15,359 bases of DNA from Tritrichomonas foetus (Eukaryota > Parabasalia > Tritrichomonadida > Tritrichomonadidae): assembly GCA_001839685.1 (NCBI GenBank), contig MLAK01001452.1, positions 1 to 15,359 of the forward strand, written 5' to 3'. Within the stretch, counting starts at the first letter, position 1, and the number at the start of each line of letters is the position of its first letter. The notes under the pieces are model-generated. The model saw nothing but the letters and a program-made list of their open reading frames with translations. It was not told the DNA's origin and made no database searches. Positions 7,501 through 13,193 of this stretch are shown here, piece by piece. A program made the translations under genes and the position numbers.

Positions 7501-10500
7501 ATTTTGAAGTTGTTTTTGATTTCTTCTCTTCTTCCTTGCTCTTCTTTTTATCATCTTTCTTACTCTTCTTTGAAGATGATGATTTTCTGATCTTCTTCTT
7601 CTTATCATCATCATCCTCTTCATCCTTGTGATGATGATGTTTCTTCTTCTTTTTATCATCATCTTTTTTATGGCGATGTTTCTTTGATTTGGATTTTTCT
7701 TCTTCCTCCTTCTTCTTTCTTTCTTCTTCTTCCTTCTTCCTTTTTTCTTCTTCTTCTTTCTTCTTTCTTTCTTCTTCCTCTTTCTTCTTTCTTTCTTCTT
7801 CCTCTTTCTTCTTTCTTTCTTCTTCCTCTTTCTTCCTTTTTTCTTCTTCTTCCTTTCTCTTTCTTTCCTCTTCTGCTGCCTTTTGATTTCCGAATGAAGA
7901 TGATGAAGATGAATCGTCATCGCTGGCATCTGATCCACCTGATGAATCGGATGATGAGGATGATGATGAAGTCCAGTCAAAGTATGGGGATGGAGCACTT
8001 TGTGTTGGTGGATTTTTAGCGTTTCTTTTTGCAAATTGAGCTTTTAGAAGGTCATTGAGTGACATTTGTTCTGGTTTTGGTGGTGGTGGTGGTCCTCCTG
8101 GTGGTGGTGCGTTTGTATCAACCTTTCTGAGCTGTGGTCTATTTCCGTTAGCGAGATCAGCGAGTGAAAGTGCTTTTCCTGGTGGTGGGGCGCCAGCTCC
8201 TGGTCCTGGGGCAGGAGGAGGTGGTGGCGGTGGAGGAGGTGGAGGAGGAGGAGGTGGTGGTGGTGCTCCTCCTGGTGAAACAGGTGAAGGTGGTGGTGGT
8301 GCTGATTCTTTAACTTTTTCACCATCTGAAGATTTATGTTTCTTTACCTTCACAACTTTCTTAATGACCTTCTTCTTCTTTCCACCTTCAGAATCTGGTG
8401 GACCTGCTGGGGGGGTTTCTGAAGCTGCTGGAGCAGGAGCAGGTGTGGGTGGTGGTGTTGGTGGTGCTGATGTTGGTGCTGGTGTTGGTGCTGGTGCTGG
8501 TGCTGGCGGGGCAGCAGTCTGTGTTTGATTACGTTTAGCAAATCGTGCGTTTAATTGATCAGCAAGTGACATTGAAGCTGCTGGTGGTGGCTTTGCAGCT
8601 GGTGGTGGATTGGAGTCATCAACCTTCTTAAGCATTGGTTTGTTTCCGTTTGCAAGATCAGAGAGCGAAAGTGCCTTACCTGGTGCTGGAGCGCCGGCTC
8701 CTGGTCCTGGTGGGGGAGGAGGTGGTGGCGGTGGAGGAGGAGGAGGAGGAGGAGGTGGTGGTGGTGGTGCGCCTCCTGGTGGTGGAGGCCCATCATTTGC
8801 TGATGATTTTCCTTTACTTTTCTTTTCTTCTTTCTTTCCTTCTTTCTTCCTTTTTCCTTCTTCTTTCTTCATTTTTACTTCTTCTTTCTTCATTTTTTCC
8901 TCTTCCTTCTTTCGCTTCTTTTCATCTTCTTTTCGCTTTTTCTCTTCCTCCTTCCTACGCTTTTCTTCTTCCTTCTTCTCTTTTGCTGAGAGCTTCTTTT
9001 TTGGAGAGCCTCCTGTAGAACTTGGAGCTGCTGCAGAACTTGGAGCTGATGGGGCTGTTGGGGCTCCTGAGGTTGGTGGAGGTGGGGCTCCTGAGAAACC
9101 TGGGGGTGGAGGTGGAGGCGGTGGCGGAGGAGGAGGAGGTGGTGGTGGTGGTGGACCACCTGATGGTGGAGGTGGAGGTGGTACTGGATCTTCAGGTGGT
9201 GGTGGTGGAGGAGGAGGTGGAGAAGGCTGTGCAACTGGCGATGATTCAACTTTACTGCTTTTTGATGAAATTGTCTTTGAACGTGATTTCTTGTCTTTCG
9301 ATTTCTTATTATCTTTTTCTTTGGAGCTGCTGTGACTTGTTTTTGATGATGGTGCTGGTTTTGGTTCTGGTGCTGGTGCTGGTTTTGGCTCATCAATCTG
9401 CTTACGTGGTTCTTCGGATGGTGCATGGTCGTGTTTATCAAGAATTAATTCTCTTAACGTATAAATTGCACCATTAATCATTCTCAGGCTAACTGGAACA
9501 GTTCTCACAAAAGTGGCAATTTCAACATTTGATGATTGATCTTTTGTTGTCAAAAGTGATGAAATCTTTGCAAGATTGTCAAACATTCTACGCATTTCAT
9601 CAAGAGATTGTTCGAGGTTCACATTAAAGCGCTTCTTTGGACCCATCTTTTTGATTAGTTCTTGTCCTTCTTTCAAAAATTGATCAAAATCTGCACCAAG
9701 TTCAAACATGAGCATAATGGCTGGATGTCTGTTACGGAGCTGTTCAAGAAATTCAATGACATCTTTCTTGAATGGCTTAAGAATGAACTTATGCTTCTTT
9801 CTTGCTTTCTTATCTGAAAATTCACGATCTTCATCATTTGCGCGTTTCATGTAGAAATCAATAAGGAATAAAAATGTTACAACATTAGCAGATTCTTCTT
9901 CATACATGATGAATCTTTTATTATTGATGATTTCTGTGATATGATTGTAGTAAATAAAGAAGATGGTTTTAACATTTTCATACTTCACTGCCGTGAGTTT
10001 GTTGATAAAATCATCTCTGCTTGCGGTTGGCATATTGACCCAAATTCTGAAACTCATTGGGAGAATTTCTTCAATTGTATGTGGATCTTTGATAAGCTTG
10101 TGAAGACAGGAAAGATCATCGGAAAGTGCTGATCGAGTTGGACGAAGTTTTCCGTAAGATATAATTCGATAAATAACTGATGTCATAGCTTGAAGTAAAG
10201 ATGGTGTATATTCTCCGTTATTCCACATATCTGAATTTGTGAATTGATTTACGATACGATTTACTGCATCTTCGCAAGTGATTTGAGAATCTTGAATATT
10301 TTTGGTAATTTGTTGAAGCATCTGTTTAGCGGCTTCTTTTGTCGCTGTATTGTCTTGATTTCCTTGGAGGGACTCAACGAGTCCTTTTGTGGCCGAACGA
10401 AGCTGATAAACATATGCGATGTGTTGATCAATTTTTTTGGAAAAATATCGTAATTCGGAAATAGTTTTCTCAATTCTCTGAGCTGCTACACCAGAGAGGC

Positions 10501-10654
10501 ATTCTGGAACGGTCGGGAAGCTATCATCTTCAGGAGTCGTCAGCAAGATTGTTCCAGGGACGGAACATTGAACTGTATCGACGATTGGAAGAATTGACAA
10601 GTTGTTCCACTGTTTGATCACTGTTTGTGATGGAACACTGACGGGCTTGCTCAT
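4523..10654 (-). CDS. CYFIP/Sra-1 WAVE-complex subunit with embedded polyPro-WH2 array
   Basis: This encodes a 2043-aa protein in one uninterrupted frame. Residues 1-407 match the CYFIP N-terminal Rac1-binding region (DUF1394/CYRI-like): opening NLSILPIVD and an SAL...DPHTIEE segment at 175-196. Residues ~1255-2043 match the FragX_IP domain. Family landmarks are SQYERAMRFGLTDDEK (~1265; CYFIP EEYERATRYNYTSEEK), YYKEYFLD, FFPLSIYDDAAATA, CRYLYEEIKKE, AYRGFLG (~1807) and IWSVLEFVYC...FGDG near the end. The two parts total ~1200 residues, close to the family's ~1250. Between them lie ~830 residues of Pro-rich and K/E-rich sequence with three WH2-like and three basic-helix motifs, listed separately. 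CYFIP/Sra-1 scaffolds the WAVE complex and receives Rac signals at the membrane; the insert should bind profilin and G-actin. The ATG has a good initiator, TCACA, at 10681-10677. Codons favour AAG for Lys, suggesting good expression. The CYFIP identity is firm; the function of the insert is inferred. Confidence 0.92.
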   Translation of the reverse strand: MSKPVSVPSQTVIKQWNNLSILPIVDTVQCSVPGTILLTTPEDDSFPTVPECLSGVAAQRIEKTISELRYFSKKIDQHIAYVYQLRSATKGLVESLQGNQDNTATKEAAKQMLQQITKNIQDSQITCEDAVNRIVNQFTNSDMWNNGEYTPSLLQAMTSVIYRIISYGKLRPTRSALSDDLSCLHKLIKDPHTIEEILPMSFRIWVNMPTASRDDFINKLTAVKYENVKTIFFIYYNHITEIINNKRFIMYEEESANVVTFLFLIDFYMKRANDEDREFSDKKARKKHKFILKPFKKDVIEFLEQLRNRHPAIMLMFELGADFDQFLKEGQELIKKMGPKKRFNVNLEQSLDEMRRMFDNLAKISSLLTTKDQSSNVEIATFVRTVPVSLRMINGAIYTLRELILDKHDHAPSEEPRKQIDEPKPAPAPEPKPAPSSKTSHSSSKEKDNKKSKDKKSRSKTISSKSSKVESSPVAQPSPPPPPPPPPEDPVPPPPPPSGGPPPPPPPPPPPPPPPPPPGFSGAPPPPTSGAPTAPSAPSSAAAPSSTGGSPKKKLSAKEKKEEEKRRKEEEKKRKEDEKKRKKEEEKMKKEEVKMKKEEGKRKKEGKKEEKKSKGKSSANDGPPPPGGAPPPPPPPPPPPPPPPPPPPPGPGAGAPAPGKALSLSDLANGNKPMLKKVDDSNPPPAAKPPPAASMSLADQLNARFAKRNQTQTAAPPAPAPAPTPAPTSAPPTPPPTPAPAPAASETPPAGPPDSEGGKKKKVIKKVVKVKKHKSSDGEKVKESAPPPPSPVSPGGAPPPPPPPPPPPPPPPPPAPGPGAGAPPPGKALSLADLANGNRPQLRKVDTNAPPPGGPPPPPKPEQMSLNDLLKAQFAKRNAKNPPTQSAPSPYFDWTSSSSSSSDSSGGSDASDDDSSSSSSFGNQKAAEEERKRKEEEEKRKKEEEERKKKEEEERKKKEEEERKKKEEEEKRKKEEEERKKKEEEEKSKSKKHRHKKDDDKKKKKHHHHKDEEDDDDKKKKIRKSSSSKKSKKDDKKKSKEEEKKSKTTSKSASPTPPASVPPPPPDGAPPPPPPPPPPPPPPPPPPPAAGPGVPQSKGLSLADLANGNRPQLKKVDASNPPPASKPPPAATMSLADQLNARFAKRAAAAGNAPEPPKQQPAPPTQSPKPPASVPPPPPQPAAKPAPQPEPQPEPTPPPQPAAKPAPQPQKKPQHSATLRADHKTSLVQKLPEGPRNQAGQEEQTTSNAAYNPNIQEAAMELLKLPASQYERAMRFGLTDDEKGYISLILAICCSTRDLLQKEMPTWVKYINRHISNYIQEFVVNTLEQVMSRSEKVLNLIKPDIQRLRALIGKFKSDSDMTANKQNKKDIGKNPIEKLEAPPHISSLELLRTQMQLFVNPDNSNLMSTKMMAKTIDKSDVDAINEFLNATQYYPQLLTLGETIRKACDQSSLYYKEYFLDIYRNQVKNLTQSTVYFPITCSLPYQLINYTLDNPANQDLLTSVFFPLSIYDDAAATAVKYLNCRYLYEEIKKEASMTLMTISNMISDFAFKEILSFQTNRFFDRFDNSIFLKPPPPSGSFATKIAVILQQNQLFLQAYKTDVKAAFAHRLNELFIKSIESQFAIVDGHGILGIFAFTRFIDILKEVHVLFADNDIPLDPFDQLIHTSLKTHTPDSFRSRLLEAITKHLINTMIPKYFLHINPYRMLPPSHATAKIDSFFAKNKDIFPLKNTTVMATVDHFRETFSLLDDGAIYILVDNIRECIGELFQRFVNIYSACKGRIRRIADLPLGSGFHKSFDRFEGAYRGFLGETFIDKLFESMRAIGNVVAVAEMMDVAYGIKRSSEQQTLAFLFMTSKDSLDTRKDDLFTLFDNEFKAKKDMFAALQPCPSEKEIAPPFLTNILQEILYNIQQNWDLFAEKSQTVLDFPTLTGIASIWSVLEFVYCLKEVYASDNKDGKGAYSNFGDGAIIFAACLLYLCNQVPLSRAINIGTKILNQRTTDLATLEEKILGNYISVCNLVHSSMEYSISSIASAVQALIKRDE
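7217..7258 (-). other. FAB/central-helix-like motif 3
   Basis: Residues 1133-1146 read MSLADQLNARFAKR, identical in protein to copy 1 and 16 residues after WH2-like motif 3. No acidic DDEWED-type tail follows, so a complete WASP-type VCA is not evident. Confidence 0.55.
7217..7357. repeat. 141-bp direct repeat, copy B
   Basis: This aligns without gaps to 8531-8671 with 129 of 141 positions identical by my count. It covers WH2 and basic-helix motif 3, showing that modules 1 and 3 arose by a recent duplication or are kept alike by gene conversion. Confidence 0.85.
7307..7360 (-). other. WH2/GAB-like motif 3
   Basis: Residues 1099-1116 read GLSLADLANGNRPQLKKV, after a run of about 19 prolines and AAGPGVPQSK. 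It is the last of the three copies toward the conserved CYFIP C-terminal domain. Confidence 0.7.
7693..7880. repeat. 24-bp-period tandem repeat / polypyrimidine tract encoding E/R/K helix
   Basis: The top strand is almost pure T/C here, made of TTCTTC units that encode repeats such as KKKEEEER on the minus strand (residues ~927-987). Alternating blocks of four acidic and three to four basic residues are the hallmark of ER/K single alpha-helices, which act as stiff rods. The purine/pyrimidine asymmetry also gives the DNA triplex-forming potential. Confidence 0.75.
8024..8065 (-). other. FAB/central-helix-like motif 2
   Basis: Residues 864-877 read MSLNDLLKAQFAKR, 18 residues after WH2-like motif 2. 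It keeps the SLxDxLxAxFAKR pattern while differing at five positions from copies 1 and 3. Confidence 0.55.
8120..8173 (-). other. WH2/GAB-like motif 2
   Basis: Residues 828-845 read ALSLADLANGNRPQLRKV. It follows a run of about 17 prolines and the linker GPGAGAPPPGK, the same context as motif 1. This copy is the most diverged at the DNA level, so its protein-level conservation suggests selection. Confidence 0.7.
8531..8572 (-). other. FAB/central-helix-like motif 1
   Basis: Residues 695-708 read MSLADQLNARFAKR, 16 residues after WH2-like motif 1. The hydrophobic-then-basic helix resembles the Ena/VASP F-actin-binding motif (LMEEMNAMLARRRK) and the WASP central helix (ALMEVMQKRSK). Choice between these two cannot be made by eye. 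Confidence 0.55.
8531..8671. repeat. 141-bp direct repeat, copy A
   Basis: This is the partner of 7217-7357 and covers WH2 and basic-helix motif 1. The middle module (8024-8173) is clearly less similar in DNA, although its protein motifs are kept. Confidence 0.85.
8621..8674 (-). other. WH2/GAB-like motif 1
   Basis: Residues 661-678 read ALSLSDLANGNKPMLKKV. The pattern is an amphipathic helix, then Gly-Asn, then the L-K-K-V clamp characteristic of WH2 and Ena/VASP GAB motifs, which bind G-actin. The gap from Gly to the LKKV leucine is 5 residues where WASP or VASP usually has 3. It directly follows a polyPro run of about 20 prolines. Confidence 0.7.
8807..9003. repeat. Second polypyrimidine tract encoding K/E-rich helix
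   Basis: This T/C-rich top-strand tract encodes residues ~551-616 (repeats of KKEEEK, KRKEDEKK, KMKKEE). It is less regular and more basic than the E/R/K helix at ~927-987 and may be a charged helix or coiled coil separating the first Pro-rich block from module 1. Confidence 0.6.
9104..9210. repeat. G-rich polyproline-coding tract
   Basis: The top strand carries dense GGT/GGA/GGC repeats encoding two proline blocks (~474-517) on the minus strand. Similar tracts recur at about 8709-8769, 8215-8270 and 7390-7450. In protein they are profilin- and SH3-type ligands. In DNA they are G-rich on the template strand and could form quadruplex-like structures. Confidence 0.7.
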
Positions 10655-10676
10655 TTAGTTTCCTTTCTTTTTTTCT

Positions 10677-10681
10677 TGTGA
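10677..10681 (-). promoter_or_regulatory. Initiator (TCACA) of the CYFIP-like gene
   Basis: TCACA on the minus strand fits the trichomonad initiator TCA-Py-T/A. Transcription from its A would give a 5' leader of about 24 nt before the ATG at 10654, a typical length for these organisms. This supports the chosen start. Confidence 0.5.
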
Positions 10682-11225
10682 TTCTCAAATTTACTTTTCA
10701 AGAACTTTTTCTAAATTTTTCAAAAGCTTTTTTAAAGAAAAAGCAATTGACAATATTAATTGAATATAAAAATATCCAAATTGGCCTTAAATCGTACATT
10801 AATTGGCCACTCTCAGAAATATTGTTTTCAAAAAGCTAATCAACTTTTTGTAAAATGGAATTAAGTCAAATTTATATCTATCAAAAGAAATGGGAGCTTT
10901 TTTAGTACATATTTGGCTGAATATGATAATAAGATCAGATTTGAGGGAGCTTGTAAAATAATTGTATTTCAACAACATAAATCTCATATACTGATTGCCT
11001 TACTAAAGAATCGCTGAGATCACCCTCAGATGATCATTTATTATTCGTTGATAATAATTCATCGGGCTCAAACTCAAAGAGAAAATAGTTATTTTGTTAT
11101 TTCATTTAAAATTTGATAGTTAAACTTCATTTCAACGTGAATATTTCACCAAAAGCTATCGTTATTTGAAAAAGTGAATTTATTTTTTTTTTTTAATTCT
11201 CTTATCTTCCTAACAAAAGATATCT
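10682..11225. other. Divergent promoter region, otherwise featureless
   Basis: This AT-rich stretch separates the CYFIP-like (-) and beta-helix (+) genes. A run of 12 T is at 11183-11194. Possible initiators for the plus gene (TCATT near 11126, TCACC near 11146) lie 80-100 nt upstream, so none is convincing. The open frame at 10799-10987 (-) has no support. Confidence 0.4.
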
Positions 11226-13085
11226 ATGGTACTTCTAATTCCCTTATTAACCGGGATTGTTGTGAGCAATTTACCAATTTCATTTGATATCTCGGTTTCA
11301 TCAATAAATATTTTAGATTCGGGATCTGAATTTATTATATTTTATAATAATTCTAACATAACGTGCCCATACATTAAAACAGTTAATATATCTGGTAGAA
11401 CAAATGATAATTATCTCACAATAAATACCAAAAATGAACAAGAATTGAAAATCGAACTCTCAAATATACACATGAACACATCTTTTTTCTCACCAATAAA
11501 TATAAATCATGAATCAAAAGTTCATATTTATCTCAATAATTCTAATTATATCTCGTCATATCAGAATACGTCCATTAAAGTATCAGAAAACTCAGAACTG
11601 TTGATAGAATCATTATCAAAGGGATTTTTAAATATTGAAACTTTTGGATTAGGCTCATCCATTGGTGAAAATAATGGGAATGTGTCTGGAAAAATCACAT
11701 TTCAAAATGCAAATGTAACGATCAAAAATTACCCATGTGAAACAAACAATGGATTCGCCAGTGCAATAATTGGGAGTGGTGCAAATGTTGTAAATCTCAA
11801 AAATCATGTTACTCATATAATTATTAATAATTCATATATAAATGCATCTGTATTTCCTTTTTCAGGAGCGTCTGTCATAGGTTGTGGAGAAAAAAATATT
11901 AATCCAAACTTGCACCTTTATATTCTGAATTCTATTCTCTTTGTGAATACTAATCATAATACTATGGAAAAATATAAATTTGATTACAATAAAACATTTT
12001 TCTTGAGTGGTGCAGGAATTGGTTTTGGTGGTGGATCAGAAAATGAAACTGGTAAAATTATTGTTAAAGATTCCAAAGTTATAACATATGGAGGAGATAT
12101 ATATTTAATCAATCAAAGTAATTTTGAAAATACAACGATTTTTGTGTGTGGAGCTGGAATAGGAACTGGCGGTAAATTAGGAATAATGGAAAATAACTCA
12201 TCTGATATCAAACTTACCATAATAAATTCCGAAATTGTAGCCCATGGAGGATCATCTAATTTTAACAAATCGTTGGGTGGTGCAGGAATTGGGGCTGGAG
12301 CTATTTACAATGAAAATAAAGAAATGTTTGACCTCCATTTTGGTGAAACAGAAATAATCTCATCAAAAATCACATCATATGCAGGACAAGGTAATTTTGG
12401 AAATGGAAGTAGTGGAATTGGATTAGGTGGATCTTTATATCTACCTTATTTTTTTGACTTCCCTATCCATGTATTAAATAGCCAACTATCATGTTTTTCT
12501 CAAGAGAATTTCTTAATGAATACTTTTGGAATAAACACTAATAATCTTGAGATAAATAATTCTTCTCTCCATGCAGCATCCCATTTTAATCATGCTATTT
12601 GTGTTTTAAATTACAGTAATATTAATGTTCCAATTTTATATATTAATAATATTAAGTGGGATGCAGCTGATCTTGAAAAAGAAAAACTATCAATTAGGAA
12701 TTTATCAGATGATTCTTTGATTTATAATTTTAGTTATCCTTTTACAGCATCACTTGTGAAAACATTTCCAGAGCCAATACAATTTAATATAGTTGTAATA
12801 GATACCAATGGATCAATTCTAAAGTATTTATCTGATGACAAAAACACTAAAACATTCATCATTAATGGAAGTAATTTAATAATAAATAATTTAAAAATTA
12901 TTGAACCAATTACTCCAACACCAACCAAAGATAATTCCAAACTACGCTTTAGGGCTACAATTGGACCAATAGTTTTCTATGCTATTTTATTTGTGATTGT
13001 AATTGGAGTGTTTATTCACGTTAAGAGAAGCGAAAGATTTGTTGTTGAAGATATCAATGAAACTGTTCTTGTTCGTTATGTTTGA
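11226..13085 (+). CDS. Type I membrane surface protein with GAGIG beta-helix repeats
   Basis: This 619-aa predicted surface protein starts with a hydrophobic signal-like stretch (2-16) and ends with a Pro/Thr stalk (PTPTK), a transmembrane segment (~578-598) and a ~20-residue cytoplasmic tail. The ectodomain has at least seven repeats with an S/G-x-A-x-I-G core at residues ~141, 183, 214, 262, 309, 351 and 397, spaced 31-48 residues. Each is followed by a strand such as IIVKDSKVITYGG or LTIINSEIVAHGG. This is the pattern of right-handed parallel beta-helices in bacterial surface proteins and in trichomonad polymorphic surface proteins. It has roughly 20 N-x-S/T sequons, so heavy N-glycosylation is likely. 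A role in adhesion or surface coat is inferred. Codons are AT-ended, unlike the CYFIP-like gene. The TGA stop is followed by TAAA at 13087-13090. Confidence 0.8.
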   Translation: MVLLIPLLTGIVVSNLPISFDISVSSINILDSGSEFIIFYNNSNITCPYIKTVNISGRTNDNYLTINTKNEQELKIELSNIHMNTSFFSPININHESKVHIYLNNSNYISSYQNTSIKVSENSELLIESLSKGFLNIETFGLGSSIGENNGNVSGKITFQNANVTIKNYPCETNNGFASAIIGSGANVVNLKNHVTHIIINNSYINASVFPFSGASVIGCGEKNINPNLHLYILNSILFVNTNHNTMEKYKFDYNKTFFLSGAGIGFGGGSENETGKIIVKDSKVITYGGDIYLINQSNFENTTIFVCGAGIGTGGKLGIMENNSSDIKLTIINSEIVAHGGSSNFNKSLGGAGIGAGAIYNENKEMFDLHFGETEIISSKITSYAGQGNFGNGSSGIGLGGSLYLPYFFDFPIHVLNSQLSCFSQENFLMNTFGINTNNLEINNSSLHAASHFNHAICVLNYSNINVPILYINNIKWDAADLEKEKLSIRNLSDDSLIYNFSYPFTASLVKTFPEPIQFNIVVIDTNGSILKYLSDDKNTKTFIINGSNLIINNLKIIEPITPTPTKDNSKLRFRATIGPIVFYAILFVIVIGVFIHVKRSERFVVEDINETVLVRYV

Positions 13086-13193
13086 ATAAATAAATTTAAT
13101 ATTACAATTATTCGAATGTTTTGCTGTTGACTCCGTTCCTTGACTTTACTAATAATTTTATGGTAAAATTTTGGTCGATACTCTTATAGTTGT
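13086..13193. terminator. 3' end region of beta-helix gene
   Basis: Two adjacent TAAA motifs (13087-13090 and 13091-13094) lie immediately after the TGA. In trichomonads UAAA at or next to the stop serves as the polyadenylation signal. The rest is AT-rich, without a feature. Confidence 0.4.

Larger units (their letters stand above)
6900..9436 (-). other. Low-complexity actin-regulatory insert in CYFIP
   Basis: This spans roughly residues 407-1250 of the CYFIP-like protein. In order it holds: a Lys/Ser/Pro linker; P-rich tracts (~474-517); a K/E helix (~550-616); polyPro (~628-650); WH2 and basic helix (661-708); a Pro/Ala linker and a Lys patch (~757-783); polyPro (~795-813); WH2 and basic helix (828-877); an acidic Ser patch (~890-922); an E/R/K helix (~927-987); a Lys/His/Asp segment (~988-1052); polyPro (~1068-1088); WH2 and basic helix (1099-1146); and a Pro/Ala/Gln tail. 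It replaces a linker of about 15-20 residues in animal CYFIPs, so the folded core need not be disrupted. Confidence 0.85.

Noticed and set aside
7237..8034. Minus-strand frames rich in His, Gln and Arg inside the CYFIP insert (also 8890-9441)
   Set aside because: They are shifted frames of the same triplet repeats, with no independent start context or domain.
8610..9335. Long plus-strand frames of Gly and Phe/Ser repeats (also 8055-8528, 7296-7631, 7684-8019)
   Set aside because: They are antisense readings of the polyPro and K/E repeat codons of the CYFIP-like gene; GGN and TTC/TCT simply mirror CCN and GAA/AAG.
4523..10654. First impression of a formin (FH1-FH2) because of the polyproline tracts
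   Set aside because: The C-terminal part lacks FH2 signatures and instead matches CYFIP landmarks over its whole length.
10799..10987. 62-codon minus-strand frame in the divergent promoter region
   Set aside because: AT-rich, no ATG-proximal initiator and no recognisable pattern.
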